64,000 bases of DNA from Massiliimalia timonensis (GCF_900186585.1 NZ_FYDD01000003.1:620001-684000); one strand, 5' to 3'. Shown: positions 32,469-41,479, counted from the stretch's first letter. The notes: generated by a model from the sequence alone, not told the origin. A program made the numbers and translations.

Positions 32469-32635
32469 GCGTTAAACGGGTCGTTTAACGCCCAGAAAAA
32501 CGGCTGTCAGAACGAGGTTCTTTCCCGCCTAGCGGCGCCGCCGTTTTTATCACGGAAGGCTTGCGGGCATCATAACGGGGAAACGGGTCGTTACATGTCC
32601 GGGAAAATGGATCTTAGAACGAATTTTACCGTGCT
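32469..32635 (+). repeat. Palindrome and duplicated element in the phoB leader
   Basis: GCGTTAAAC-GGGTC-GTTTAACGC (32469-32491) is a perfect nine-base-pair inverted repeat overlapping the expected transcription start. Its core AAACGGGTCGTT (32474-32485) recurs exactly at 32581-32592, and about 45 further bases after each copy also align loosely (shared AAAA-x-GG and AGAACGA). Between the copies, AAAAACGGC (near 32495) can pair with GCCGTTTTT (near 32541) in a terminator-like stem. Operator pair or duplicated RNA element are both possible. Confidence 0.5.
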
Positions 32636-32719
32636 TTACAAAAGATTTGCAGCACGCGACAGATAAAAGGGCCATAATTGATTTGGCTGAACGTTAGTGG
32701 AAAGCAAAGGAGGAAGCTC

Positions 32720-33388
32720 ATGATCTACTTAGTAGAAGATGACGGCAATATCCGGGAACTGGTTACTTACACCTTTCATACTCAGGGATTAGAGGCGGAA
32801 GGATTTGAACGTCCCTCAGAGTTTTGGGAGGCCATATCCCAAAAATTGCCGGATTTGATCTTGCTTGATATTATGCTTCCTGAAGAAGACGGCCTGAGTA
32901 TTTTGAAAAAGCTGAGGAATACTTCCGCTACCCAAAGGATCCCGGTGATGATGCTCACTGCCAAGGGGAGCGAATATGACACGGTCTTGGGGCTGGACAG
33001 CGGCGCTGACGATTATGTGGCAAAGCCGTTTCGGATGATGGAATTATTGTCGCGGGTCAGGGCGTTGCTGCGGCGCACCAGGGAAACAGATTCCGTGCAG
33101 GAATACCGGATCGGGGAGCTTTATGTCTGCCCGCAGAAACACCAGATCACTGTGTCTGGCCGGCCGGTGGTTTTAACGCTCAAAGAATTCGAGCTGCTCT
33201 GCCTCTTACTGGAGCATGAAGGCATGGTGTTCACCCGCGCTCAGCTTTTGGACCAGATCTGGGGCTATGCCTTTGACGGGGAAAGCCGGACGGTGGATGT
33301 CCATATCCGGACTTTGCGCCAAAAGCTGGGAAAAAGCGGCGCTCTGATTGAAACGGTGCGGGGCATTGGGTATAAGATAGGGGGCTGA
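32720..33388 (+). CDS. PhoB/PhoP-type response regulator
   Basis: 222 residues. The receiver domain has the acidic pocket (VEDD), phospho-acceptor D50 (LPDLILLDIMLP), T80 and K102 (ADDYVAKPF). The C-terminal OmpR/PhoB winged helix (about 125-222) has LTLKEFELLCLLLEHEGMVF and RTVDVHIRTLRQKLG. ATG 32720 follows AAAGGAGG. The position between phoU and a PAS-containing kinase makes it the likely phosphate regulator, but sequence alone cannot fix the signal. Confidence 0.9.
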   Translation: MIYLVEDDGNIRELVTYTFHTQGLEAEGFERPSEFWEAISQKLPDLILLDIMLPEEDGLSILKKLRNTSATQRIPVMMLTAKGSEYDTVLGLDSGADDYVAKPFRMMELLSRVRALLRRTRETDSVQEYRIGELYVCPQKHQITVSGRPVVLTLKEFELLCLLLEHEGMVFTRAQLLDQIWGYAFDGESRTVDVHIRTLRQKLGKSGALIETVRGIGYKIGG

Positions 33389-33393
33389 ACAAC

Positions 33394-35049
33394 GTGGTAA
33401 AACGAATTTTTCGTTCGGTAGTTCTGGTTGCCGCCTTGGTCTTAGTAACAAGCCTTGTCTGCATCATGGGGGTATTATACCAGTACTTTAACGGACAGTT
33501 CCAGAAAGAATTAAAAAGCGAAGCTGCGTACCTTTCTGTAGGGGTAGAACAAAATGGAACTGATTATCTGACGCAGATCAACGACCATGAAAAGAGGATC
33601 ACCTTGATCGCGGCCGATGGTACGGTGCTGTATGACAATACTGCGGACATTGCCCAAATGGAGAACCACCGTGACCGGGAAGAGGTACGGGAGGCCATGG
33701 AAAACGGAAGTGGGAAAAGCAGCCGTCAATCTAGTACCTTGTCGGAACAAACTTATTATTATGCGCTTCAGCTTTCGGATGGGAATATTTTGCGGGTATC
33801 CGGGACCCAATACTCCGTTTGGAGATTGCTGTTTGGGCTCCTTCAGCCGATTGCAATCGTTTTCGCGGTAGTTTTGATTTTGTCCGCAGTTTTTGCAGAC
33901 CGTGCGGCAAAGAAGATTGTGGAGCCGATCAACGCATTGGATCTGGAGCGTCCGGACGAATTGGAGGGGTATGATGAGCTTTCTCCATTTTTCGTTAAGA
34001 TACGCCGCCAGAACCGGCAAATTCAAAAGCAGTTAAATGAGGCAAAACAAAAACAGAAAGAATTTTCCATGATCACCGAAAACATGCAGGAAGGCTTTTT
34101 GGTAATTAACCAGCAGACAGAACTGCTTTCTTATAACTCCAGTGCGATGAGGATCCTGCAAAGCCCCGGTGCAGGAGAAGGGCAAAGCGTATTGGAACTC
34201 AATCACAGCGCGCCGTTTCGCAACACGGTGGACCGTGTCCTATCCGGAGAGCATCAGGAAACGGAACTGACGCTGGAGGGAAAAATTTACCGGCTGATTG
34301 CAAATCCTGTGTGGCGGCACGATCAAATCAGCGGTGCGGTACTGGTTTTATTGGATGTGACTGAACAGGTGGAACGGGAAGATTTACGCAGGGAGTTCAC
34401 GGCGAACATCTCCCACGAGCTGAAAACGCCGCTGACCTCCATTTCCGGTTTTGCGGAGATCATGCAGCAAGGCTTTGTAAAGCCGCAGGATATTGAAAAA
34501 TTTTCCGGCAATATTTTTACCGAATCCCAGAGGCTGATCTCTTTGGTGAATGACATCATCAAGCTTTCACAACTGGATGAGGGCTCTGTGCCCTATGAGC
34601 CGGAAGAGGTGGATTTGTTTTCTTTGGCCGGTCAGGTAGCGGCACGGCTGGAGGCTTCTGCCGGTCAAAACGGCGTGAACATGGCGGTGGAAGGGGAGCC
34701 CGTTTTTGTGAAAGCGGTGCGCCCTATTCTGGAGGAGGTACTGTATAACCTGTGCGATAATGCGATCAAATATAACCGCCCGCAGGGAAAGGTGACGGTC
34801 ATAGCCAAACAAAAGGATGGAAAGCCCTTTGTTTCTGTACAGGATACGGGGATCGGTATCCCGGCAGCAGAGCAGGGCAGGGTGTTTGAACGGTTTTACC
34901 GGGTGGATAAAAGCCATTCCAAAGAGATCGGCGGCACGGGGCTTGGATTGTCTATTGTAAAACATGGTGCGGCCTATTTAGGAGCACAGTTAACCCTTCA
35001 AAGCCGACCTGGAGTGGGAACGGTTATTTCTTTGAGCTGGGATCAATAA
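33394..35049 (+). CDS. PhoR-type sensor histidine kinase
   Basis: 551 residues. Two membrane helices (about 7-29 and 145-168) flank an extracytoplasmic sensor region of about 115 residues. A PAS-like domain (about 225-325) and HisKA/HATPase domains follow. The phospho-acceptor histidine is H341 (FTANISHELKTPLTSISGFA), with N-box NLCDNAIKY and G-boxes QDTGIGIP and GGTGLGLSIVKH. This is the layout of PhoR/PnpS-type kinases. The start is GTG 33394, five bases after the regulator stop, with GGGGG upstream. Confidence 0.9.
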   Translation: MVKRIFRSVVLVAALVLVTSLVCIMGVLYQYFNGQFQKELKSEAAYLSVGVEQNGTDYLTQINDHEKRITLIAADGTVLYDNTADIAQMENHRDREEVREAMENGSGKSSRQSSTLSEQTYYYALQLSDGNILRVSGTQYSVWRLLFGLLQPIAIVFAVVLILSAVFADRAAKKIVEPINALDLERPDELEGYDELSPFFVKIRRQNRQIQKQLNEAKQKQKEFSMITENMQEGFLVINQQTELLSYNSSAMRILQSPGAGEGQSVLELNHSAPFRNTVDRVLSGEHQETELTLEGKIYRLIANPVWRHDQISGAVLVLLDVTEQVEREDLRREFTANISHELKTPLTSISGFAEIMQQGFVKPQDIEKFSGNIFTESQRLISLVNDIIKLSQLDEGSVPYEPEEVDLFSLAGQVAARLEASAGQNGVNMAVEGEPVFVKAVRPILEEVLYNLCDNAIKYNRPQGKVTVIAKQKDGKPFVSVQDTGIGIPAAEQGRVFERFYRVDKSHSKEIGGTGLGLSIVKHGAAYLGAQLTLQSRPGVGTVISLSWDQ

Positions 35050-35085
35050 AAAACAGCCAGGATTTTTTCCTGGCTGTTTTTTATT
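35047..35085. terminator. Bidirectional terminator after the sensor kinase
   Basis: AAAAAACAGCCAGGA pairs with TCCTGGCTGTTTTTT, giving T-tracts on both strands. It separates the converging kinase gene and VanZ-like gene. Confidence 0.88.
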
Positions 35086-35701
35086 TTGGGGAACTGCGCA
35101 TGTTCCTTTTTTGGATCGGCAGTTTTAATTTTTGAAAGATCAGGTAACCGAGATGGATTCCGATGACATATAACAGAATATCAAAGCTGTCAAAGAAACC
35201 AAGCCGGAACACTATCTGGATCACTTCGATCAAAAGCGACAGGCAAACCGAAAACAGAAGTAGCTTGAGGTAGGGCAGTTTTTTTACAAAAAAACCGATG
35301 GGAATGAAAACGAGCAGGTTTAATAAGCTTTGGATCAGCATCTGCCGGCCGGAAAATGCATCGAACAGCCCGGTAAGGGGATTGAAAACAAAGACGCGCT
35401 CGGGCAGGGGATAACGCATAAAAAGAACAATTAGAAGCATCGCGAAATACAAGACACAGAGGAGGAAAAATAAAAAATAGCTGATAGCCCGGTTGATGAT
35501 CAGCTCGAAAATGACTGTACATCCAACAATACTGCCTGCCAGGCAAAGAATGGATACAAAATACTCAGCTTTGGAGGTGGAAAAGTAAGGCAGCCGTTCC
35601 ATAAGAAAGCAGGAATAAATAAAATACCCCACAATGATCCCCAAAACGATTGGCAAGACGCGGTGCAATAGGATCTGTGAAAAATTTTTCGTGTTGTTCA
35701 T
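35081..35701 (-). CDS. VanZ-like family membrane protein
   Basis: 206 residues with five or six membrane helices. The signature is in the second half: LLNLLVFIPIGFFVKKL, then SLLIEVIQIVFRLGFFDSFDILLYVIGIHLGY, matching the VanZ-like family (named after a teicoplanin-resistance accessory protein). Most chromosomal members have unknown roles and should not be read as a glycopeptide resistance marker. AAGGAG precedes ATG 35701. It is 25 bases downstream of the adenine deaminase gene and may be co-transcribed. Confidence 0.82.
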   Translation of the reverse strand: MNNTKNFSQILLHRVLPIVLGIIVGYFIYSCFLMERLPYFSTSKAEYFVSILCLAGSIVGCTVIFELIINRAISYFLFFLLCVLYFAMLLIVLFMRYPLPERVFVFNPLTGLFDAFSGRQMLIQSLLNLLVFIPIGFFVKKLPYLKLLLFSVCLSLLIEVIQIVFRLGFFDSFDILLYVIGIHLGYLIFQKLKLPIQKRNMRSSPK

Positions 35702-35726
35702 TGTTGTGACTCCTTATATCTTTACG

Positions 35727-37472
35727 TCACGACAAAGTACTGTCTGCATTGTTTGGCTGTGGTTCTGTGTTTTCCGGCTGTGGCTGGAACGGAAGGTATG
35801 AAAAGCTTTGGCTGTCGAAGATCCCGCGGTTGGTGATCCTTACCTCCGGAATCACTGGCAGGGAAAGGAAAGACAGTGTTTGGAACGGGTCAAATCCTTC
35901 CGGGATTCCTATTTGCCGTGCGGCCCGGATAAACTGGGCAGTTTTTTCCTGCACAAAATCGGCCGTTTGGTCGGACATCAGGCCGCAGACTGGAAGCGGA
36001 ACCTGAGCCAGCACATTCTTTCCCTGCACTGCGGCATATCCGCCTTTCTGCTGTATCAGGATCTGGGCGGCCAGAAGCATTTCTTCGTCTGAACTGCCGA
36101 TCACGATCAGGTTGTGCGAATCGTGCGCAACGGTGGAAGCGATTGCGCCTTGCAGGGAAAATCCCTTTACAACTCCGATCCCAGAAACGGAAAGGCCGCG
36201 GTGCCGTTCCAAAACAGCGATTTTCTGGTAGATGCTGTCGGCGATAAATGCTCCATTTTCGTGGGGCAGTTCTTCAAACCGAAGCTTGGTGTTGATTTGG
36301 TGGGGGATCAACTCAATGACTGGGTATTTCCCAGCTTTACAGGGGAGACGGAACAGACCGAGGGATAGCGGCTGGGTGTGGACGGTATCGCCCAACTGTT
36401 CCGGGACAGCCGAAGGGATGGGGGAGGTGCGGGCGACCTTTTTGCCGTGATAAAAAACGGAGTCGATTTCAACTTCAAATAGGCTGTTCAAAATGACAAG
36501 GTCAGCAAAATATCCCGGAGCCACAGCACCTGTGGCAGATAACCCGTAAATACGGGCAGGGTTCCAGGTGGCACAGCAGTATGCCGTGATCGGGTCGACT
36601 CCCAGCTGGATCGCTTTGCGGATGTGCACGTTCATGTGCCCCTCCCGCCGGATGTCCTCCACATGGCGGTCGTCGGTGCAAAAAGCGATCCGATCAAAAT
36701 CAAGGTGATGATTCAGCGCTGCCTTGACCACTGCTTCTAGGTTTTTGGCGGCGGAGCCTTCCCGTGCCAGAATCGCCATCCCGGAACGGAGCTTTTCCAC
36801 CACCTCTTCTTCCTCCGAGCATTCATGATCTGTATGGATCCCCGCAAGCAGGTATCCCTGCAACCTTTTTCCCTTTATACCAGGCGCGTGGCCGTCAATG
36901 ACCCTGTCGGAGAATTGAATCAATTTTTCCATCACTTCGGCGTCGCAGTCAAGCACCCCCTGATAGTTCATCATCTCGCCTAATCCCAGCACCTGCGGAT
37001 CTGTTTTTAAGGTAAGCAGATTTTGGGCGTTTAATCTGGCGCCGCTGTCATCGAAGCCCGTGGCGGGAACACAGGAGGGGAGCATAAACAGAAAATTACA
37101 GCTGGCTTTTTTGGCGTTTTGCATTAGAAATCGGATACCATCTAAGCCTGCCACGTTGGCGATTTCATGAGGATCGGCAAGTACTGTCGTGGTACCCCAT
37201 GGCGCAATTTCTGCGCCAAACTGCTCGGGCAGGAGCATCGAGGATTCAATGTGCAGATGGGCGTCAATAAACCCGGGGACGATAAATTTTCCGGTAAGGT
37301 CCAATTCTTGTACGCCTTCATACTCTCCCAGTCCGACAATGATGTCCTGACAGATCGCTACATCGGCGCGGATGAGCTCCTTGGTAAATACATTGAGGAC
37401 CACTGCATTTTTTAAGACCAGATCTGCGGGGGTTTCTCCGGTGGCGGCACGCATCATAGCTTGGGTAAACAT
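35727..37472 (-). CDS. ade: Adenine deaminase
   Basis: 581 residues, the usual length for the amidohydrolase-type adenine deaminase. Metal-binding motifs are visible: GFIDAHLHIESS, DPHEIANVAG, GHAPGI and AFCTDDRHVEDI. A C-terminal domain follows, with VAHDSHNLIVIGSSDEEM. It converts adenine to hypoxanthine and ammonia in purine salvage. The gene is 37 bases downstream of aroD and reads in the same direction; no regulatory site of its own was evident. Confidence 0.95.
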   Translation of the reverse strand: MFTQAMMRAATGETPADLVLKNAVVLNVFTKELIRADVAICQDIIVGLGEYEGVQELDLTGKFIVPGFIDAHLHIESSMLLPEQFGAEIAPWGTTTVLADPHEIANVAGLDGIRFLMQNAKKASCNFLFMLPSCVPATGFDDSGARLNAQNLLTLKTDPQVLGLGEMMNYQGVLDCDAEVMEKLIQFSDRVIDGHAPGIKGKRLQGYLLAGIHTDHECSEEEEVVEKLRSGMAILAREGSAAKNLEAVVKAALNHHLDFDRIAFCTDDRHVEDIRREGHMNVHIRKAIQLGVDPITAYCCATWNPARIYGLSATGAVAPGYFADLVILNSLFEVEIDSVFYHGKKVARTSPIPSAVPEQLGDTVHTQPLSLGLFRLPCKAGKYPVIELIPHQINTKLRFEELPHENGAFIADSIYQKIAVLERHRGLSVSGIGVVKGFSLQGAIASTVAHDSHNLIVIGSSDEEMLLAAQILIQQKGGYAAVQGKNVLAQVPLPVCGLMSDQTADFVQEKTAQFIRAARQIGIPEGFDPFQTLSFLSLPVIPEVRITNRGIFDSQSFSYLPFQPQPENTEPQPNNADSTLS

Positions 37473-37509
37473 CGTTTGTTCGCTCCTTTCCTGTGTTGGG
37501 TATCAAAAA

Positions 37510-38265
37510 TTATTGATGAAGCTGTGTTAGGATTTCTTTTAAAAGGACGGAGGGTAGCTGTCCCGGCGCGGAAGCCTCCTGTGCGGTGCCAAAGGTCAGA
37601 ACACTGCCAAAGGTTTCGCCGCATATCCGGCTAACAGCCCCTAGTTTTCCCATGGACATGGTGATAACAGGGCTTTGGTAACGGGTGGTATAGGTTTCGG
37701 TAGCTTCTAAAAGCGCCAGTACGTCTTTTGGAGAAGCGGGCATTACCGCAATTTTAGGAAGGTCTGCCCCTAAGGTACGCATCAATTCCAGCCGGTGTAA
37801 CAATTCTTCTTTTGGCGGGGTCATTTGAAAGTCATGATTTGATACCACAGCTATTTTGCCATACTGGTGTGCTGTTTCAATGATTTTCAAAACGGTATTG
37901 TTTCCCATAAACAATTCTGCATCCACCAAATCAACATGTCCGGTACGGATGACACGGCAGTTAAGCGCACAGTATTCCTGGGCGGTGATAGCTGCCTGCC
38001 CGCCCTCCTGCTTGGTGCGGAACGTAAATAAAATTGGGGTGTTCTCCAAACGCTCCCGCAGAAAAGAAAGCGTTTCTAACACTTTGGGAATTTGGGAAAC
38101 CTCTTCAAAAAAGTCCACCCGCCACTCCACAAGGTCAAAGGCCGCATTTTTTAAGCAGTCGATTTCCCTGGCAAGCTCCTCTTTGTTCTTTCCCATGAGG
38201 GGGATACAGATTTTGGGCATTCCTTCGCCAAAGATAAGATTATTTCTGGTAACGATTTGTTTCAT
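37510..38265 (-). CDS. aroD: Type I 3-dehydroquinate dehydratase
   Basis: 251 residues starting at MKQIVTRNNLIFGEG with AGAAAGGAA about 6 bases upstream. Class I motifs are present: DLVEWRVDFFE, ILFTFRTKQEGG, the catalytic histidine in VVSNHDFQMTP, and the Schiff-base lysine in LPKIAVMPASP. It catalyses the third step of the shikimate pathway. No other shikimate genes are nearby. It lies 11 bases after the cat gene, so it is probably driven by the cat promoter. Confidence 0.95.
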   Translation of the reverse strand: MKQIVTRNNLIFGEGMPKICIPLMGKNKEELAREIDCLKNAAFDLVEWRVDFFEEVSQIPKVLETLSFLRERLENTPILFTFRTKQEGGQAAITAQEYCALNCRVIRTGHVDLVDAELFMGNNTVLKIIETAHQYGKIAVVSNHDFQMTPPKEELLHRLELMRTLGADLPKIAVMPASPKDVLALLEATETYTTRYQSPVITMSMGKLGAVSRICGETFGSVLTFGTAQEASAPGQLPSVLLKEILTQLHQ

Positions 38266-38276
38266 AGTATTCCTTT

Positions 38277-38927
38277 CTATTCCGGCAGTGAAAAATAGTC
38301 GGCCCACGCTTGAAGCTCGTTTGTCAGCCGGGCAGTATGAAAGCCGTCGCAAGCAGCGTGATGGACCTGAACGGCAAGCGGCAGCAGGATCTTTTCCCCG
38401 GAACGCTGATATTTTCCGATCGTAAAAATCGGTGCAAAATGATTATATCCATGCTGTATATTCAGGTGAAATTCTGTGAAAGAGACCCACGGGATACAGG
38501 AAATAAAGAATTGGTTCGGAATATCCGGCATCGGGGAAAAGGCAGTGGGCTGATCGCCGTACCGAACCAGATTCTCCTGATATTGCCGGAGAAAAGCAGA
38601 CAGGTTTTCCTGATATGGCGTCCAAAGGGAAGAAAAGGTTTCTGTTTTTGGATGAAAAATCGTGTAATTTGGGTGTACCACATCGTAATACCCTAAGCGT
38701 CCCAATTCGTCCAGCGCCATACGAAATTCCTGATGAGCGTTGACAACGCGCGAGATCCCATAGATGATAACAGGATAAAAAGGAAACCCCTTTTCCTTGA
38801 TTTTCTGGAGCATGTGAGTCATGTCCAGCGTAACTGTCATACTATAAGTACAAGGAACAGCCTGACGGTAATGCCAGTAGTGCTCCTTGCGCGGATATTG
38901 CTCCAGATCGATCCGATGAAATTCCAT
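38277..38927 (-). CDS. cat: Chloramphenicol O-acetyltransferase, type A
   Basis: 216 residues, typical for CAT. The N-terminal segment PCTYSMTVTLDMT, the middle YTIFHPKTETFSSLW and the C-terminal catalytic motif VQVHHAACDGFH (H190 and D194) are conserved with clostridial CatP/CatD-type enzymes. CAT acetylates chloramphenicol with acetyl-CoA as a cytoplasmic trimer. Several bases differ from well-known mobile alleles as far as I remember them, so it may be a native chromosomal member with weaker or other acetyltransferase activity. It has a strong promoter and heads the cat-aroD-ade transcript; no mobile element flanks it. Confidence 0.88.
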   Translation of the reverse strand: MEFHRIDLEQYPRKEHYWHYRQAVPCTYSMTVTLDMTHMLQKIKEKGFPFYPVIIYGISRVVNAHQEFRMALDELGRLGYYDVVHPNYTIFHPKTETFSSLWTPYQENLSAFLRQYQENLVRYGDQPTAFSPMPDIPNQFFISCIPWVSFTEFHLNIQHGYNHFAPIFTIGKYQRSGEKILLPLAVQVHHAACDGFHTARLTNELQAWADYFSLPE

Positions 38928-38956
38928 AGGCTCCCTCCTTTTTGGTGCTTTTTTCT

Positions 38957-38985
38957 ATTATAAGATAAAAATAGATTTTTGTTAA
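38957..38985 (-). promoter_or_regulatory. Promoter of the cat-aroD-ade transcript
   Basis: On the minus strand TTAACA (38985-38980), a 17-base spacer and TATAAT (38962-38957). No attenuator leader peptide or strong hairpin lies between it and cat, so induction by translational attenuation is not evident. Confidence 0.75.
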
Positions 38986-39017
38986 GGGGGAATTTCAAAT
39001 GATACGGCACAGCTTTC

Positions 39018-39046
39018 TTGCATAAATACGGCAAACATAGTATACT
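39018..39046 (+). promoter_or_regulatory. Promoter of the rlmD-like gene
   Basis: TTGCAT (39018-39023), a 17-base spacer and TATACT (39041-39046), about 37 bases before the start codon. Confidence 0.72.
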
Positions 39047-39082
39047 TAAAAAACAAAGGACAGAGAAGAAAGGAACGTCGGC

Positions 39083-40447
39083 ATGGCAGCTATTCAAAAA
39101 AATAACAGTTACGAGGCCGTGATTATAGGAATGACCTCAGAAGGAAACGGGGTAGCCCGGATCGACGGATTTGCTGTGTTTATTCCCAATACGGCGATTG
39201 GGGACAGGGTGAAATTTAAGGCAGTCAAAGTATTGGCGCACTATGGATACGGGATCGTGGAAGAAATTTTGACTCCCTCTCCGGACCGAATCGAAAACGA
39301 TTGTCCGGTTTTTGAACAGTGCGGCGGCTGTTGTTACCGCCATATCTCTTATGAAGCGGAATGCCGGTTAAAACAGCAGCAGGTGCAGGATGCGTTTGCC
39401 CGTCTTGGCGGGATCACACTCCAACCGGAAGAGATCGTTGGCGGAAAGGAAGCCAGTGCCTACCGGAACAAGGCGCAGTTCCCAATAGGGTTGAACAGCG
39501 ATAAAAAAGCAGTGACTGGTTTTTTTGCCAGCCGGAGCCACAGGATCGTAAAAAGTGACAACTGCAAGCTGCTGCCTCCGCTCATGAATGAAATAGCCAG
39601 AGATGTAGTGCGTTTTATCAATAAAAACAAGCTGAAAGTATATGATGAAAAAGCACATACCGGGGTTTTCCGGCATGTGTATCTGCGGTATGCAAAAACC
39701 ACCGGACAAGTTATGGTATGTATTGTATCCACAGCGCCGAACCTGCCCAAAGAAGAGGCTTTCGTTCAGTTTTTAACATCCCGTCATCCCAAAATCCATA
39801 CGATTGTGGTAAACCACAATCCTCACCGCACTAATGTGATTTTGGGAGAAGGAGAGAGGATCATCTATGGGGATGGGGTCATTACGGACACGATGTGCGG
39901 CGTGACGGTAGAAATTTCTCCCAAAGCATTTTATCAGGTCAACCATGATCAGGCACAAAGGCTGTATGAGCAGGCGATCGACTATGCCCAGTTGCGGCCG
40001 GACGAAACTTTATTGGACTTATACTGTGGGATCGGTACGATTGGGCTGTCTGCGGCTGAACGGGTAAAGCTGTTGATCGGGGCTGAAATCATTCCAGAGG
40101 CAGTGAAAAATGCCGAAAGGAACGCTTCTTTAAACGGCTTCGAGAACACCCGGTTTCTCTGTGCGGACTGCTCAGAGGCGGTAAAAACACTGGAAACAGA
40201 GGGTATGCAGCCGGATGCGCTGATCGTTGACCCGCCGCGCAAGGGCTGTGCTCCGGAGGTGCTGGATACGATCGTCCGTTTTCAGCCGTCGAGGGTAGTG
40301 ATGGTATCCTGTAACGCATCCACTGCGGCAAGGGATTGCAAGTATTTGGAGGAACGCGGATACCGGGTGGAAAAATACCGACCGTTTGATTTATTTCCGC
40401 GGACAAAGCATACAGAGGTAGTTGTGCTAATGATAAAGGAGAAATGA
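39083..40447 (+). CDS. rlmD: 23S rRNA (uracil-5-)-methyltransferase, RumA/RlmD-like
   Basis: 454 residues. An N-terminal TRAM domain (about 1-60, GMTSEGNGVARIDGFAVFIP) precedes an iron-sulfur cysteine set (CPVFEQCGGCCYRHISYE) and the SAM-binding methyltransferase domain (LLDLYCGIGTIGLSAAE; LIVDPPRKGC). The catalytic cysteine is in VMVSCNASTAARDCKYL. The family methylates uracil C5 in 23S rRNA; Firmicutes homologues are often called RlmCD, so the exact target uridine (747, 1939 or both) is not certain. AGAAAGGA precedes ATG 39083. Confidence 0.92.
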   Translation: MAAIQKNNSYEAVIIGMTSEGNGVARIDGFAVFIPNTAIGDRVKFKAVKVLAHYGYGIVEEILTPSPDRIENDCPVFEQCGGCCYRHISYEAECRLKQQQVQDAFARLGGITLQPEEIVGGKEASAYRNKAQFPIGLNSDKKAVTGFFASRSHRIVKSDNCKLLPPLMNEIARDVVRFINKNKLKVYDEKAHTGVFRHVYLRYAKTTGQVMVCIVSTAPNLPKEEAFVQFLTSRHPKIHTIVVNHNPHRTNVILGEGERIIYGDGVITDTMCGVTVEISPKAFYQVNHDQAQRLYEQAIDYAQLRPDETLLDLYCGIGTIGLSAAERVKLLIGAEIIPEAVKNAERNASLNGFENTRFLCADCSEAVKTLETEGMQPDALIVDPPRKGCAPEVLDTIVRFQPSRVVMVSCNASTAARDCKYLEERGYRVEKYRPFDLFPRTKHTEVVVLMIKEK

Positions 40448-40454
40448 TGATTAA

Positions 40455-41312
40455 ATGGTAAGAGGGAAAACTATTCGACAATTTTTAATAGATGGGATTA
40501 CTACTGGACGATGGGTAAGTGAACTTTCTAATTGGACAGGTAAAGCCTATAAAATTCCACGCACCTATATCAACAAATGTGATGATAGAAAAGACTTAAA
40601 TAATACAGGCGTATATTTTTTATTTGGGGTAAATGACGATACAGACAGTCAACAGGTTTATATCGGCGAAGCAGAAAATGTTTTAAATCGTATTAAAAAG
40701 CACGTTGTAGAAAAAGAATTTTGGAATGAATGTGTCATATTTATTAGTAAAGATAATAATTTAAATAAGGCGCATATAAAGTACTTAGAGAACCATTTAT
40801 ACATACTGGCAAAAAATAGCAATAGATACGAAATTTTAAATTCTAATATTCCTACAGAATCTTCTATATCTGAAATGGATCGTGCTGAAATGGATGAGTT
40901 TATTGATAATATGCGTTTGATTTTAAGCGTTTTAGGACATAAGGTATTGGAAACTCCTATTGATGATACTTTAAAAAAGAAAAGTGAGCCAGTATTTTGT
41001 ATACAAGGTCGTACAGGCACTAAAGCAAAAGGAAAGCTTACTGCAGAAGGGTTTGTAGTGTTAAAGGGCTCAACAATTTCAAAGGAGGTTGCTTCGTCGT
41101 TATCACCCTCTATTTTAAACAAACGCCAACAGTTGATAGACCGGGGAATTATAAACGGACAATTGGAATTTACACAGAATTGGATTTTTACAAGCCCATC
41201 ACTTGCGGCTGGTATTATTATGGGGTATAGTATCAACGGACGTACTGCTTGGAAGAATTCTAAGGGGATTTCGCTAAAAGATTTAGAACTACAGGCACAA
41301 CATTTACAATAG
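40455..41312 (+). CDS. GIY-YIG nuclease-like protein with C-terminal DUF4357
   Basis: 285 residues. The N-terminal half has a GIY-YIG core (NTGVYFLFGVND...QVYIGEAENVLNRIKKHV), followed by a helix-rich linker. The last about 60 residues (LAAGIIMGYSINGRTAWKN) are a DUF4357 module. GIY-YIG/DUF4357 proteins are widespread, often near restriction or defence genes, with unknown targets. The codons are clearly richer in A and T than in the neighbours (AAA, AAT, TTA, ATA dominate), suggesting recent transfer. It begins 7 bases after rlmD, uses AAGGAG at the rlmD end, and is closed by its own terminator. Confidence 0.82.
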   Translation: MVRGKTIRQFLIDGITTGRWVSELSNWTGKAYKIPRTYINKCDDRKDLNNTGVYFLFGVNDDTDSQQVYIGEAENVLNRIKKHVVEKEFWNECVIFISKDNNLNKAHIKYLENHLYILAKNSNRYEILNSNIPTESSISEMDRAEMDEFIDNMRLILSVLGHKVLETPIDDTLKKKSEPVFCIQGRTGTKAKGKLTAEGFVVLKGSTISKEVASSLSPSILNKRQQLIDRGIINGQLEFTQNWIFTSPSLAAGIIMGYSINGRTAWKNSKGISLKDLELQAQHLQ

Positions 41313-41351
41313 AATTAAAAGAATTTTGATTTTTATATTTAAGACAACTTA

Positions 41352-41392
41352 CAAAAAGGGATGGCAACCAAACGGTTTCCATCCCTTTTTGT
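41352..41392 (+). terminator. Terminator after the GIY-YIG gene
   Basis: CAAAAAGGGATGG pairs with CCATCCCTTTTTG around a loop of about 13 bases, with T-tracts on both strands. Confidence 0.82.
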
Positions 41393-41479
41393 AAAGAATA
41401 AGAAAAAATTAAGAAATCCCCCTAGTTTTTCAGGGCGGGATTTAGTATACTATGGTCAGAAAAGATACAGGAGGACAAT

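Noticed and set aside
32458-32720. Known riboswitch classes (fluoride, manganese, c-di-AMP, ZTP, guanidine) in the phoB leader
   Set aside because: None of their conserved cores could be recognised; the element is kept only as an unassigned repeat.
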